Below are positions 11,116 through 22,113 of a stretch of 64,000 bases of DNA, piece by piece (within the stretch, counting starts at the first letter, position 1; the number at the start of each line of letters is the position of its first letter). A program made the translations under genes and the position numbers. This DNA comes from Drosophila persimilis (Eukaryota; Arthropoda; Insecta; Diptera; Drosophilidae). The notes below the pieces were generated by a model, which was not told where the DNA came from, made no database searches, and saw nothing but the letters and a program-made list of their open reading frames with translations. The DNA is taken from assembly GCF_003286085.1 (NCBI RefSeq), contig NW_020825333.1, positions 806,001-870,000 on the forward strand, written 5' to 3'.

Positions 11116-11755
11116 AAGTTCACAATGTTCGTCCTTTGCGTGGGCGGAAGGGGGTGTGGCGAAATTTTGACACAAAACGGTCAAGGTCCGATATCAAAGG
11201 AGTGTGGATACCGAATTTGGTTGCTCTAGCTTTTATAGTCTCTGAGATCCTTGAACTCATATTTTGCAATAGGCAAAGCCGACCATGAAACCTGTGTGTT
11301 AGAGAGAGACACAGCGAGAGAGAATGAAATTGTTTTCTTGATTCTGTCTTTTATACGATTATACGATCTGGTTCTGATTTTGCATTCTAGAAGATCTAGT
11401 CATCCATTACGATTCAGCGTTTTCAGTTTTCCTGTATCTTTGAAATTGTGGATGCCACAGATTTTTGCCCTATGTGGTGGTGAAGTGGACGAGGCAAAGT
11501 TTTGAAATATACTTGTAACAGTGACAAGTATTTCTCTAGCTCCTGTAGTCTTTGAGCACTAGGCGCTGATAGGGACGGACAGACGGACGGACGGACGGAC
11601 AGACGGAGAGACAGACAGGGCTCAATCGACTCGGCTATTGATGCTGATCAAGAATATATATACTTTATGGGGTCGGAAACGTTCTGGACGTTACACACAG
11701 CCACTTTTACCACAAATCTAATATACCCCAATACTCATTTTGAGTATCGGGTATA
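11116..11755 (-). mobile_element. DINE-1/SGM-like element, 3'-truncated
   Basis: The minus-strand 5' subterminal repeat is intact (AGTATCGGGTATA at 11,743-11,755 on the plus strand). A GGACGGACAGACGG microsatellite-like block lies at about 11,575-11,610, followed by conserved internal DINE words. The 3' end stops near 11,116 without the second subterminal repeat or hairpin. The right-hand counterpart starts near 63,492 and runs off the window. Confidence 0.85.
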
Positions 11756-11779
11756 ATTACACCGTTGTTAAGGTTACAA

Positions 11780-12068
11780 TTTGGATTTTATTGTCCGATA
11801 TTGTTTGTGTGTTTTTGTTAGAGGCCGTGGCCGTGAACTTAGACTTTGGTGTTAGGCGCTTCGACGATGAAGACCGACTGTCTTGAAGAGTACTGACCTA
11901 TTACCTTAAATAGTACTGACCGACTGTCTGACCGAAGCGTCGAAGCAGTGGATTATAAGAAGTAAGAACGTTACATATGTGTGTGCGTGTATGCACTGAG
12001 AGCGTACATGGGATGAACGCGATAATAGATATTAAGAGATATGTTCTTGACGTTACTTAAGGGCTATT
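11780..12068 (-). repeat. Second LTR-like segment
   Basis: This is a diverged copy of 7,518-7,748 with extra short duplications (AGTACTGACC-type words at about 11,890-11,930). It lies on the far side of the DINE-1 from the BEL/Pao gag. It may be the distal part of that element's 5' LTR, but the LTR ends cannot be fixed. Confidence 0.5.
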
Positions 12069-12565
12069 CACGGCTGCTGCTCCGAACACGGTCATTACGT
12101 TTTTGTAATTTTTATATTTTTAACTTTTAATCACGTTATAGTTTTCTACATGTTGTGCATAAGTTTTGAAAATAAAACAGGTCGAATTTAAAACTCATCT
12201 GCCTAAGCCTTTACGACGGCTATGGGCTCCGTTTTCCGATCGCTCAAACTGAATTAAGAAAATATTTTGATGTCTTGTGATATTTACAAATTTGTTTATT
12301 CCAGAATCAATAAATGCCAAAATGAACAAAAACACGTCGACTCTGGAGGACGCATAAGCACTATCTCGAAGGTTCCATATACCCATTCGGATAACGTAGT
12401 GCCATATTGGCCTATGTGTATCCCCAAGAGTGGCGTCCGGGCTAATCTAGCCTAAATATTGAGCATGAAAAAAATTGAATCTCTATGAATGTCCTAAAAT
12501 GTATCAGGGCGTATTGATAGCGCCTCATATTTGGAATAGGAAAATTTACTTACCTTAGCTGGAAA
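12069..12565. other. 5' flank and probable 5' UTR of the BTBD7-like gene
   Basis: AT-rich DNA between the last transposon segment and the start codon. No TATA box, initiator or upstream exon can be named with confidence. An untranslated first exon further upstream cannot be excluded. Confidence 0.4.
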
Positions 12566-15500
12566 ATGGGAGCCAGTACTTCCAGTATTAACTATCCTAA
12601 CGTCGCATCATCAGGAGCTGCACTTAATAGTACCGGAAACTCTAATGGAAACATATCGGTGCTGCTGCCCATGAGCATGGCAGGTATGGTCACAGCAGGA
12701 GCGGTTGGTATGACGACTGGCAGTGGTACTGGTATCAGTGGCGCACAGTACCATCGAGATCAAAGACGAAAGCGTGTAACTGGTTTTGCGACGCTTAAGA
12801 GAAAGTTTATACGTAGACGACGTTCGTCAAAAGCATATGATCACGCTCGCGTTCTACGAGATTTTGTGTCAGACTGGGCACCTATGGAGCTGGCAGCTCT
12901 GTGCGAGGAGTTCGAAGCCTTGTCGGCTTTAAGAGACTTATCGGTTAGAATGAAAACATTTATTGTTTGTCTATTAGTTTTTTAAACATCATATATTTAT
13001 AGGTGCAAGCTGAATTGGCGCGACCTCCGGCAGCAACATACAAACAAGACCTTGCTGCTCTTTACGATCTAAATTTTTGCACTGATTGTGATCTTGTTTT
13101 TCGCGGGACTATTTTCCCGGTGCACAGATCAATATTATCAGCTCGTTGCTCCTATTTCCGCGACTTACTCGCAGGTTGTCCTGGTTTCGGAGCGCGTATA
13201 TGTCTTGAACTGCCCACTTCGCCTATTGACGTGCCGCTTTTCTCTTCCCTATTGCGTTATTTATATACTGGCGATATGTGTCCGCATGATCCGAACATCG
13301 AAATCACAGTGTTGCGTCAGCTGGGAGACGACTTTGGCTCACCAAATCCTCTGGATCATGATCTTCGCTATTTGTTGGAGACTGGCGACTACGCAGATGC
13401 GGCACTTGTTTTCACAGCAGATGGTAACAACGACAATCTGCGACAAGACTCGGGTACCTCGGAGTACGGGTTTCGACCAAAGATCGAACTTCCATGCCAT
13501 AAAGCTATTTTGAGTGCGCGCTCACCCTTTTTTCGTAATTTAATTGCGCGTCGAACGCGCAACATTGATGAGTACGTTGAACGTTCCTTACACGTGCCCA
13601 CGCGAATTGTATTAGACGAAAGCGTTATACCGAAGAGATATGCGCGTGTACTGTTGCAAGCGATTTACCTGGACGTTGTTGATTTGACACTGATCTTACG
13701 CGGTGTTGGATCGGGTACGTCGGCAGGATCACTAGGGGAAGTGCATGCCTTAACCAACACAGGAAGAGTTCGTCCAACGACACTGGAGGAAGCTATGGAG
13801 CTTTACCAGATTGGTCGGTTTTTAGAGCTTGATATTTTGGCGCAAGGCTGTGAGGATTTAATACTCGAGTGGCTGTCCCTTGATACTTTACCAACAATTT
13901 TAAAGTGGGGTTGCCAACCCCATGGCTCCGCGTGGGTGTTTAGACAAGCATGTCAGTACCTACGAGAAGAATTTACCGTTATTAGCACCTCACCTGTCCT
14001 GCACCAACTAGATAAAAAGCAACTGTTACATGTTCTGCAGAGTAATTTTTTACAAGCTTCTGAGCTAGAGATTCTGCAGGCTGTTCTTAAATGGGGAGAA
14101 CAGGAGCTCATTCGCCGTATGGAAGATCGTGAACCAAACTTGTTGTCACACACAGCTCACTCAGTTGCTCGCAAGGGCGTAAAAAAACGTGATTTGAGTG
14201 ATGTAGAGCTGCGAGACATCATCGCAGAATTATTGCCTTTAGTGCGCATAGACCATGTTTTACCACCACATAGTGAGATACTCGGCCAAGCAATTCGTCG
14301 AGGTCTTGTCAGCACGCCACCTTCACATATGATTGGAGATGAACGAGAAAATTTACGTATCAATGCCTGGATACGTAGTGGTAGTAATCAGGGACTCTTT
14401 GTAAGACCACGTCTCTTTATGCCGTATTTTGAGGAAGTAAAGGCCTTGTTGAAGGATCGATTATCTTCATCTCACCACCAGGTGGAACTAATGCGTATGC
14501 GTAGGTCACGACACCCGCCAGATATTCCTGATACCTTGTATATGGTGTCCCACATGAATGCAGCGGCTAATAATGGACTTTGTAGTGTTGTTAATCGTGC
14601 TATTCATGAAAATATTGACATGATGGTAGGGTCGGCTGTTATACCAGCACCGGATAACCAAACTTTATTGGCAATGCGTAAACGCGAAAATAAACTTCGC
14701 CAGTCACCTATGTGCCAGCGTGCATTGCTACTGCCACTTTCATCAAAACATGAAATTGAACGACAAATTCGGCTTCGGGTCGTGAGAGAGTTTAACCTCC
14801 CTGATGAAGTATCTGATATTCTGGAAAGCTCACACCAATCCAGCCAGAAAAGTGATGATGTTCACAAAGAAAATCCGTGTGGAGTTGCGTCCACTACTCA
14901 AAGCGAGGACAATTTGCTTGAAGATGAAGATCAAAGCCCACCGCCATCACCAGCGGCTACTGGCTCAGTTCCGCGAAACACAACCGTTGGATCTTCTTTT
15001 TTATCGTCCTCGTCAATGGGATCGTCAGCATCATCAATCTGTGGCACCGATGGAGTACACCCCTATTATAGCCGAAATCTCACTTTTCCGCGTCACCAAT
15101 CAAATGGTCTTTTTGGTGTAGCCAGTATTTTATCAACCAACTCTGGTCCTGCGCTTCAGTGTAGCTATGCACGTATTTCAGCGTCAGCGCGTCCACGAAA
15201 TGAACTGCCGGCGTTAATAACTGAAGGGGACTTTCGATTTCCGCATGGAAATAGCTTGGGCTTGGATATTAGTGTTGAGAACGGCGCATGTGCTTTGGAC
15301 TCTGGAAATAGTCATCTTTCAGATATGATGCCGGATGTGGCTATGGCCACCGCATCGTTAGGTCAGCTTCATTTGTCGAATAGTACTGGAAATACTAGCG
15401 GCCGTAGCGTCGGCAGCAATAACGACATGCCAGAAAGTTTACAATTAGATTTGGGGGATGGTCCAAGCCCTCGCGTAGTTGGAAACGTTCCAAGTGCACT

Positions 15501-15719
15501 GACCTTGCGAAGTATACACGTAAGTATTTCCTTTTCGGTATTTATCCTAAAATAAAAATTTTCCATTAATTTTAGCACGCTCTGCCACAAAGCAACTATC
15601 ACCGCTTCGTGCAGCGCTCTAGTTCGCCATTTGATATGATGCGTCATGGACAGTTATCGCCCACATCACACCCTCCAAATCCTGGGTCATTTAACTCTGG
15701 ACCACCCAGGTTTTTATAG
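12566..15719 (+). CDS. BTBD7-like: BTBD7-like BTB/BACK-domain protein, three exons
   Basis: The exon model is 12,566-12,943, 13,003-15,519 and 15,576-15,719, giving about 1,012 residues. Introns are GT-AG, 59 and 56 bp long, both at phase 0. The start ATG gives MGASTSS, a fit to N-myristoylation (Gly2, Ser6), as in vertebrate BTBD7. A basic stretch (RKRVTGFATLKRKFIRRRR) follows. The first BTB domain is at about residues 150-245 (DCDLVF, then FPVHRSILSARC). The second is at about 255-375 (LPCHKAILSARSPFF). A BACK-like region covers about 385-520, and the C-terminus is Ser/Pro-rich. Vertebrate BTBD7 is linked to epithelial branching and cell adhesion. The fly role is not inferred from sequence. 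This is the only unbroken copy, and its 3' part seeds the downstream array. The upstream neighbour is a transposon block. Confidence 0.9.
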
Positions 15720-15812
15720 AGGTTGCAAGTGGGCACAGATCCGGGGCACGTTATTTTGGCATGCCTTTCTGAACAAAAATTAAACTAAAAATGTAATTTA
15801 ACAATCTAGATA

Positions 15813-15835
15813 AATAAAATAAACTATTAAATAAA
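15813..15835 (+). promoter_or_regulatory. Cluster of AATAAA polyadenylation signals
   Basis: Three AATAAA hexamers occur at 15,813, 15,818 and 15,830, about 100 bp after the stop codon of the BTBD7-like gene. They are the obvious 3' end signal for its mRNA and are retained in the array units. Confidence 0.7.
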
Positions 15836-16860
15836 GCTTACGGAATTTTTCTCTTCGGCAAGGGCTTTAAATTAGATAGTATGTATAATGCTAAAAATAC
15901 TTAAGTATGTATATTATCTCTGGTATTTGCGAAGAAAAAACCAGTTTAAGTAATTTGTTTATTACATCTGCAACCCTTTTGCACCTTTGTTACTCGTTGA
16001 CCCTAGTAGTTGGCAGATTACAACACACAATAAATTGACCTTCCTTGCCGAATCCAACCCATCATAAACTTAAGTCGTCGAATGCTTTACCCGTTTAATC
16101 TGTCGAAATGTACAAATTAACTAGACTGAAGATACCTCTTGGTCATATGGTCATATATTTCAGATGTTTTAGATTTTATATAGAAAGATATCTCTCTAGT
16201 GAAAGGGAGGTACTGAAGTAGTGTATCTTTCAGCGTCTGGCTCGAATTGGGAGTGTGAGATCGCTCCCCTGCGGTTGGCCGAGGTTTTTTCGTTCTATCA
16301 AGTTCCACCAATAGACTGAGCAAGACAAACAAAATAAATGTATGGGACCATATAGTCTGGAAGTGCCAGCTGAAGTTATATACATATGTATATTCATAAA
16401 TGCAGGTTTCAAGCCAGCCAGATCCAAAGCGGACGGAAGAAGGCGCCGACGCCGTCTCGTAGCGCAGAAGGGGAGCGGCGCTCAATCAGCATGGCCAATC
16501 CGAGATAGGGGTGGGCGAAGCCAAGAAGCTGCGGATGCAGCACGCCAGAGATTTCTACTTTCACCCAATAAGCGCAGAGAAGGACCATTAAAAGCCGTTG
16601 CAAGGCGTGGCAAGGCGAATGGGACATGAACTGTAACCTGGAAAAAAAACAGCTAACTATCATACCCTAACAAACCATACACTATATTAAAACTAGTCTT
16701 TAGTCTTTAGTCAACACATATGTAGCTATACCCCCAAACCATAATGGCCATAATTGGATAGCGAACCGACATTGTACATACATAAATCAGTCAAAAATTT
16801 CATAAAGCCCATAAACTTTATTATAAAGGTTATTATTATTAGGATTATATTTGGTTTTGT
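15836..16860. other. Gene 3' flank that became the array spacer
   Basis: About 1 kb between the gene's poly(A) signals and the DINE-1. No gene is recognised. It holds a GC-richer patch (about 16,400-16,620) open on both strands (95 codons plus, 84 codons minus), neither with a known motif. The same spacer follows each copy, at 19,997-21,134, 24,274-25,414, 28,552-29,692, 33,208-34,324, 37,828-38,936, 42,045-43,154 and 47,485-48,594. Confidence 0.6.
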
Positions 16861-17821
16861 TATACCCGATACTCAAAATGAGTATTGTGGAGATTTGTGG
16901 TGAAAATAGATGTGTGTAACGTCCAGAAGGAATCGTTTCCGACCCCATAAAGTATATATATTCTTGATCACCATCAATAGCCGAGTCGATTGAGCCCTGT
17001 CTGTCTGTCCGTCTGTCCGTCCCTATTAGCGCCTAGTGCTCAAAGACTATAAGAGCTAGAGCAACGACATTTTATATCTAGACTTCTGTGATATGTCACT
17101 GTTACAAGCCCTCACAAAGGGCGAAAATCTGTGGCATCCACAATTTTAGAGATACGAGAAAACAGAAAATGTTGAATCGCAGAGGATGACTATATCTTCT
17201 AGAATGCAAAATCAGAACCAGATCGTATAATTATTATAGCCAGAATCAAGAAAACAGTTTCATTCTTTCTCGCTCTGTCTTTCTCTAACACACAGGTTTC
17301 ATGGTCGGCTTTGCTTATTGCAAAATATGAGTTAAAGGATCTCAGACACTATAAAAGCTAGAGAAACCAAATTTGGTATACACACTCCTGTGATATCGGA
17401 ACTTGACCGTTTTATGTCAAAATTTCGCCACACCGCCTTCCGCCCCTGCAAAGGACGAAAATCTGGGGCATCCACAATCTCAGAGACTATTTAGGCTAGA
17501 GCAACCAAATGTGGTATTCACACTCCTGTTCGAACTCACTGTTAAACGAATATCTCGCCCCACCCCCCTCCGCTCCCACAAAAGAGGAAAATCTGTGGCA
17601 TCCACAATATTGAAGAAACGAGATCGGATCATTTTTGTAGGCAAAAGGAAGAAATTAATTTGCAGTGGCTACGCAGCGCCCGACGACACGCTCAGACTGA
17701 TTTTCTGTCTCTCTCGCACGCACTCTTTGTCGTGTCGTTCAATAATAGCGGCGTCTGCCGGAGGAGAGCCATACTGACTAAGTATCGGGTATATAGGTAT
17801 AGTTGCGGTCTCCGCAGCAAC
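16861..17821 (+). mobile_element. DINE-1/SGM-like element of the founder unit
   Basis: The 5' subterminal repeat TATACCCGATACT is at 16,861. A GTCTGTCTGTCCGTCTGTCC block lies at about 17,000. Three copies of a GGCATCCACAAT-containing motif follow. The inverted subterminal repeat AGTATCGGGTATA is at 17,781-17,793 and a hairpin (GTTGCGG...CCGCAGCAAC) at 17,802-17,821. This is the known DINE-1 architecture, a non-autonomous Helitron-related family. Short open frames inside are not genes. The exon-2 break of unit 1 starts 17 bp after the hairpin. Confidence 0.9.
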
Positions 17822-17837
17822 TCAAAACGTTGCCCCT

Positions 17838-19996
17838 CGTTTTGTAATTTAATTGATGTATTGATAATTTGTAAACATTGATGAGTGCGTTGAACGTTCC
17901 TTTCACGTGCCCACGCGAATTGTATTAGACGAAATATTATACCGTTAACCTGGACATTATTGATTTGACACTGATTTTACGCGGTGTTGGATCGGGTACG
18001 TCGGCAGGATCACTAGGGGAAATGCATGCCTTAACCAACACAGGAAAAGTGCGTCCAACGACACTAGAGGAAGCTATGGAGCTTTACCAGATTGGTCGGT
18101 TTTTAGAGATTGATATTTTGGCGCAAGGCTGTGAGGATTTAATACTCGATGTCCCTTGGTACTTTACCAACAATTTTAAAGTGGGGTTGCCAACCCCATG
18201 GCTCCGCGTGGGTGTTTGGACAAGCATGTCAGTACCTACGAGAAGAATTTACCGTTATTAGCACCTCACCTGTCCTGCACCAACTAGATAAAAAGCAACT
18301 GTTACATGTTCTGCAGAGTAATTTTTTACAAGCTTCTGAGCTAGAGATTCTGCAGGCTGTTCTTAAATGGGGAGAACAGGAGCTCATTCGCCGTATGGAA
18401 GATCGTGAACCAAACTTGTTGTCACACACAGCTCACTCAGTTGCTCGCAAGGGCGTAAAAAAAACGTGATTTGAGTGATGTAGAGCTGCGAGACATCATC
18501 GCAGAATTATTGCCTTTAGTGCGCATAGACCATGTTTTACCACCACATAGTGAGATACTCGGCCAAGCAATTCGTCGAGGTCTTGTCAGCACGCCACCTT
18601 CACATATGATTGGAGATGAACGAGAAAATTTACGTATCAATGCCTGGATACGTAGTGGTAGTAATCAGGGACTCTTTGTAAGACCACGTCTCTTTATGCC
18701 GTATTTTGAGGAAGTAAAGGCCTTGTTGAAGGATCGATTATCTTCATCTCACCACCAGGTGGAACTAATGCGTATGCGTAGGTCACGACACCCGCCAGAT
18801 ATTCCTGATACCTTGTATATGGTGTCCCACATGAATGCAGCGGCTAATAATGGACTTTGTAGTGTTGTTAATCGTGCTATTCATGAAAATATTGACATGA
18901 TGGTAGGGTCGGCTGTTATACCAGCACCGGATAACCAAACTTTATTGGCAATGCGTAAACGCGAAAATAAACTTCGCCGGTCACCTATGTGCCAGCGTGC
19001 ATTGCTACTGCCACTTTCATCAAAACATGAAATTGAACGACAAATTCGGCTTCGGGTCGTGAGAGAGTTTAACCTCCTTGATGAAGTATCTGATATTCTG
19101 GAAAGCTCACACCAATCCAGCCAGAAAAGTGATGATGTTCACAAAGAAAATCCGTGTGGAGTTGCGTCCACTACTCAAAGCGAGGACAATTTGCTTGAAG
19201 ATGAAGATCAAAGCCCACCGCCATCACCAGCGGCTACTGGCTGAGTTCCGCGAAACACAACCGTTGGATCTTCTTTTTTATCGTCCTCGTCAATGGGATC
19301 GTCAGCATCATCAATCTGTGGCACCGATGGAGTACACCCCTATTATAGCCGAAATCTCACTTTTCCGCGTCCCCAATCAAATGGTCTTTTTGGTGTAGCC
19401 AGTATTTTAGCAACCAACTCTGGTCCTGCGCTTCAGTGTAGCTATGCACGTATTTCAGCGTCAGCGCGTCCACGAAATGAACTGCCGGCGTTAATAGCTG
19501 AAGGGGACTTTCGATTTCCGCATGGAAATAGCTTGGGCTTGGATATTAGTGTTGAGAACGGCGCATGTGCTTTGGACTCTGGAAATAGTCATCTTTCAGA
19601 TATGATGCCGGATGTGGCTATGGCCACCGCATCGTTAGGTCAGCTTCATTTGTCGAATAGTACTGGAAATACTAGCGGCCATAGCGTCGGCAGCAATAAC
19701 GACATGCCAGAAAGTTTATAATTAGATTTGGGGGATGGTCCAAGCCCTCGCGTAGTTGGAAACGTTCCAAGTGCACTGACCTTGCGAAGTATACACGTAA
19801 GTATTTCCTTTTCGGTATTTATCCTAAAATAAAAATTTTCCATTAATTTTAGCACGCTCTGCCACAAAGCAACTATCACCGCTTCGTGCAGCGCTCTGGT
19901 TCGCCATTTGATATGATGCGTCATGGACAGTTATCGCCCACATCACACCCTCCAAATCCTGGGTCATTTAACTCTGGACCACCCAGGTTTTTATAG
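17838..19996 (+). pseudogene. Truncated BTBD7-like copy 1
   Basis: This corresponds to parent 13,530-15,719 and lacks exon 1, the first BTB and the start of the second BTB. It carries the array-wide 31-nt deletion (parent 13,633-13,663) and 5-nt deletion (parent 13,869-13,873). It also has an eight-A run (parent has seven) at about 18,457 causing a frameshift, a nonsense change CAG-type to TGA after ATG at about 19,242, and a TAA just after the PESL stretch near 19,720. The intron-2 donor and acceptor are kept. The longest surviving frame is 257 codons (18,471-19,244). No start region or promoter is evident. Confidence 0.93.
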
Positions 19997-21134
19997 AGGT
20001 TGCAAGTGGGCCCAGATCCGGGGCACTTTATTTTGGCATGCCTTTCTGAACAAAAATTAAACTAAAAATGTAATTTAACAATCTAGATAAATAAAATAAA
20101 CTATTAAATAAAGCTTACGGAATTTTTCTCTTCGGCAAGGGCTTAAAATTAGATAGTATGTATAATGTTAAAAATACTTAAGTATGTATATTATCTCTGG
20201 TATTTGCGAAGAAAAAACCAGTTTAAGTAATTTGTTTATTACATCTGCAACCCTTTTGCACCTTTGTTACTCGTTGACCCTAGTAGTTGGCAGATTACAA
20301 CACACAATAAATTGACCTTCCTTGCCAAATCCAACCCATCATAAACTTAAGTCGTCGAATGCTTTACCCGTTTAATCTGTCGAAATGTATAAATTAACTA
20401 GACTCAAGATACCTCTTGGTCATATGGTCATATATTTCAGATGTTTTAGATTTTATATAGAAAGATATCTCTCTAGTGAAAGGGAGGTACTGAAGTAGTG
20501 TATCTTTCAGCGTCTGGCTCGAATTGGGAGTGTGAGATCGCTCCCCTGCGGTTGGCCGAGGTTTTTTCGTTCTATCAAGTTCCACCAATAGACTGAGCAA
20601 GACAAACAAAATAAATGTATGGGACCATATAGTCTGGAAGTGCCAGCTGAAGTTATATACATATGTATATTCATAAATGCAGGTTTCAAGCCAGCCAGAT
20701 CCAAAGCGGACGGAAGAAGGCGCCGACGCCGTCTCGTAGCGCAGAAGGGGAGCGGCGCTCAATCAGCATGGCCAATCCGAGATAGGGGTGGGCGAAGCCA
20801 AGAAGCTGCGGATGCAGCACGCCAGAGATTTCTACTTTCACCCAATAAGCGCAGAGAAGGACCATTAAAAGCCGTTGCAAGGCGTGGCAAGGCGAATGGG
20901 ACATGAACTGTAACCTGGAAAAAAAACAGCTAACTATCATACCCTAACAAACCATACACTATATTAAAACTAGTCTTTAGTCTTTAGTCAACACATATGT
21001 AGCTATACCCCCAAACCATAATGGCCATAATTGGATAGCGAACCGACATTGTACATACATAAATCAGTCAAAAATTTCATAAAGCCCATAAACTTTATTA
21101 TAAAGGTTATTATTAGGATTATATTAGGTTTTGT

Positions 21135-22096
21135 TATACCCGATACTCAAAATGAGTATTGTGGAGATTTGTGGTGAAAATAGATGTGTGTAACGTCCAG
21201 AAGGAATCGTTTCCGACCCCATAAAGTATATATATTCTTGATCACCATCAATAGCCGAGTCGATTGAGCCCTGTCTGTCTGTCCGTCTGTCCGTCCCTAT
21301 TAGCGCCTAGTGCTCAAAGACTATAAGAGCTAGAGCAACGACATTTTATATCTAGACTTCTGTGATATGTCACTGTTACAAGCCCTCACAAAGGGCGAAA
21401 ATTTGTGGCATCCACAATTTTAGAGATACGAGAAAACAGAAAATGTTGAATCGCAGAGGATGACTATATCTTCTAGAATGCAAAATCAGAACCAGATCGT
21501 ATAATTATTATAGCCAGAATCAAGAAAACAATTTCATTCTTTCTCGCTCTGTCTTTCTCTAACACACAGGTTTCATGGTCGGCTTTGCTTATTGCAAAAT
21601 ATGAGTTAAAGGATCTCAGACACTATAAAAGCTAGAGAAACCAAATTTGGTATACACACTCCTGTGATATCGGAACTTGACCGTTTTATGTCAAAATTTC
21701 GCCACACCGCCTTCCGCCCCTGCAAAGGACGAAAATCTGGGGCATCCACAAATCTCAGAGACTATTAAGGCTAGAGCAACCAAATGTGGTATTCACACTC
21801 CTGTTCGAACTCACTGTTAAACGTATATCTCGCCCCACCCCCCTCCGCTCCCACAAAAGAGGAAAATCTGTGGCATCCACAATATTGAAGAAACGAGATC
21901 GGATCATTTTTGTAGGCAAAAGGAAGAAATTAATTTGCAGTGGCTACGCAGCGCCCGACGACACGCTCAGACTGATTTTCTGTCTCTCTCGCACGCACTC
22001 TTTGTCGTGTCGTTCAATAATAGCGGCGTCTGCCGGAGGAGAGCCATACTGACTAAGTATCGGGTATATAGGTATAGTTGCGGTCTCGGCAGCAAC
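21135..22096 (+). mobile_element. DINE-1/SGM-like element of unit 1
   Basis: Same structure as the founder's element, with both 13-bp subterminal repeats intact. The terminal hairpin has one change (TCTCGGC instead of TCTCCGC). Confidence 0.9.
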
Positions 22097-22113
22097 TCAA
22101 AACGTTGCCCCTC

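Larger units (their letters stand above)
6023..11625. repeat. Left copy of a large direct segmental duplication
   Basis: This block (gypsy pol remnant, DINE-1, LTR-like segment, BEL/Pao remnant, DINE-1) recurs in the same order and orientation at 50,612-64,000, where the window ends. Homology begins at ATTGTCAGACAATATCTG (6,023 and 50,612). By eye the copies differ at few scattered bases. The left copy lacks about 350 bp present on the right (50,788-51,139). The right copy has a 7,079-bp LTR element plus 4-bp target duplication and a 356-bp insertion/duplication. Subtracting these brings the two lengths into agreement. Confidence 0.93.

Noticed and set aside
13953-14363. Minus-strand frames of 66-68 codons repeated in each gene copy
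   Set aside because: They are shadows of the BTBD7-like exon 2 in another frame.
16342-16629. 95-codon plus-strand frame in the spacer as a real gene
   Set aside because: It overlaps an equally long minus-strand frame, has no family motif, and recurs only because the whole unit is duplicated.
17660-17881. Open frames inside the DINE-1 elements (for example 73 and 88 codons) in every unit
   Set aside because: They lie entirely in non-coding Helitron-derived repeat sequence and run into the gene-fragment junction.
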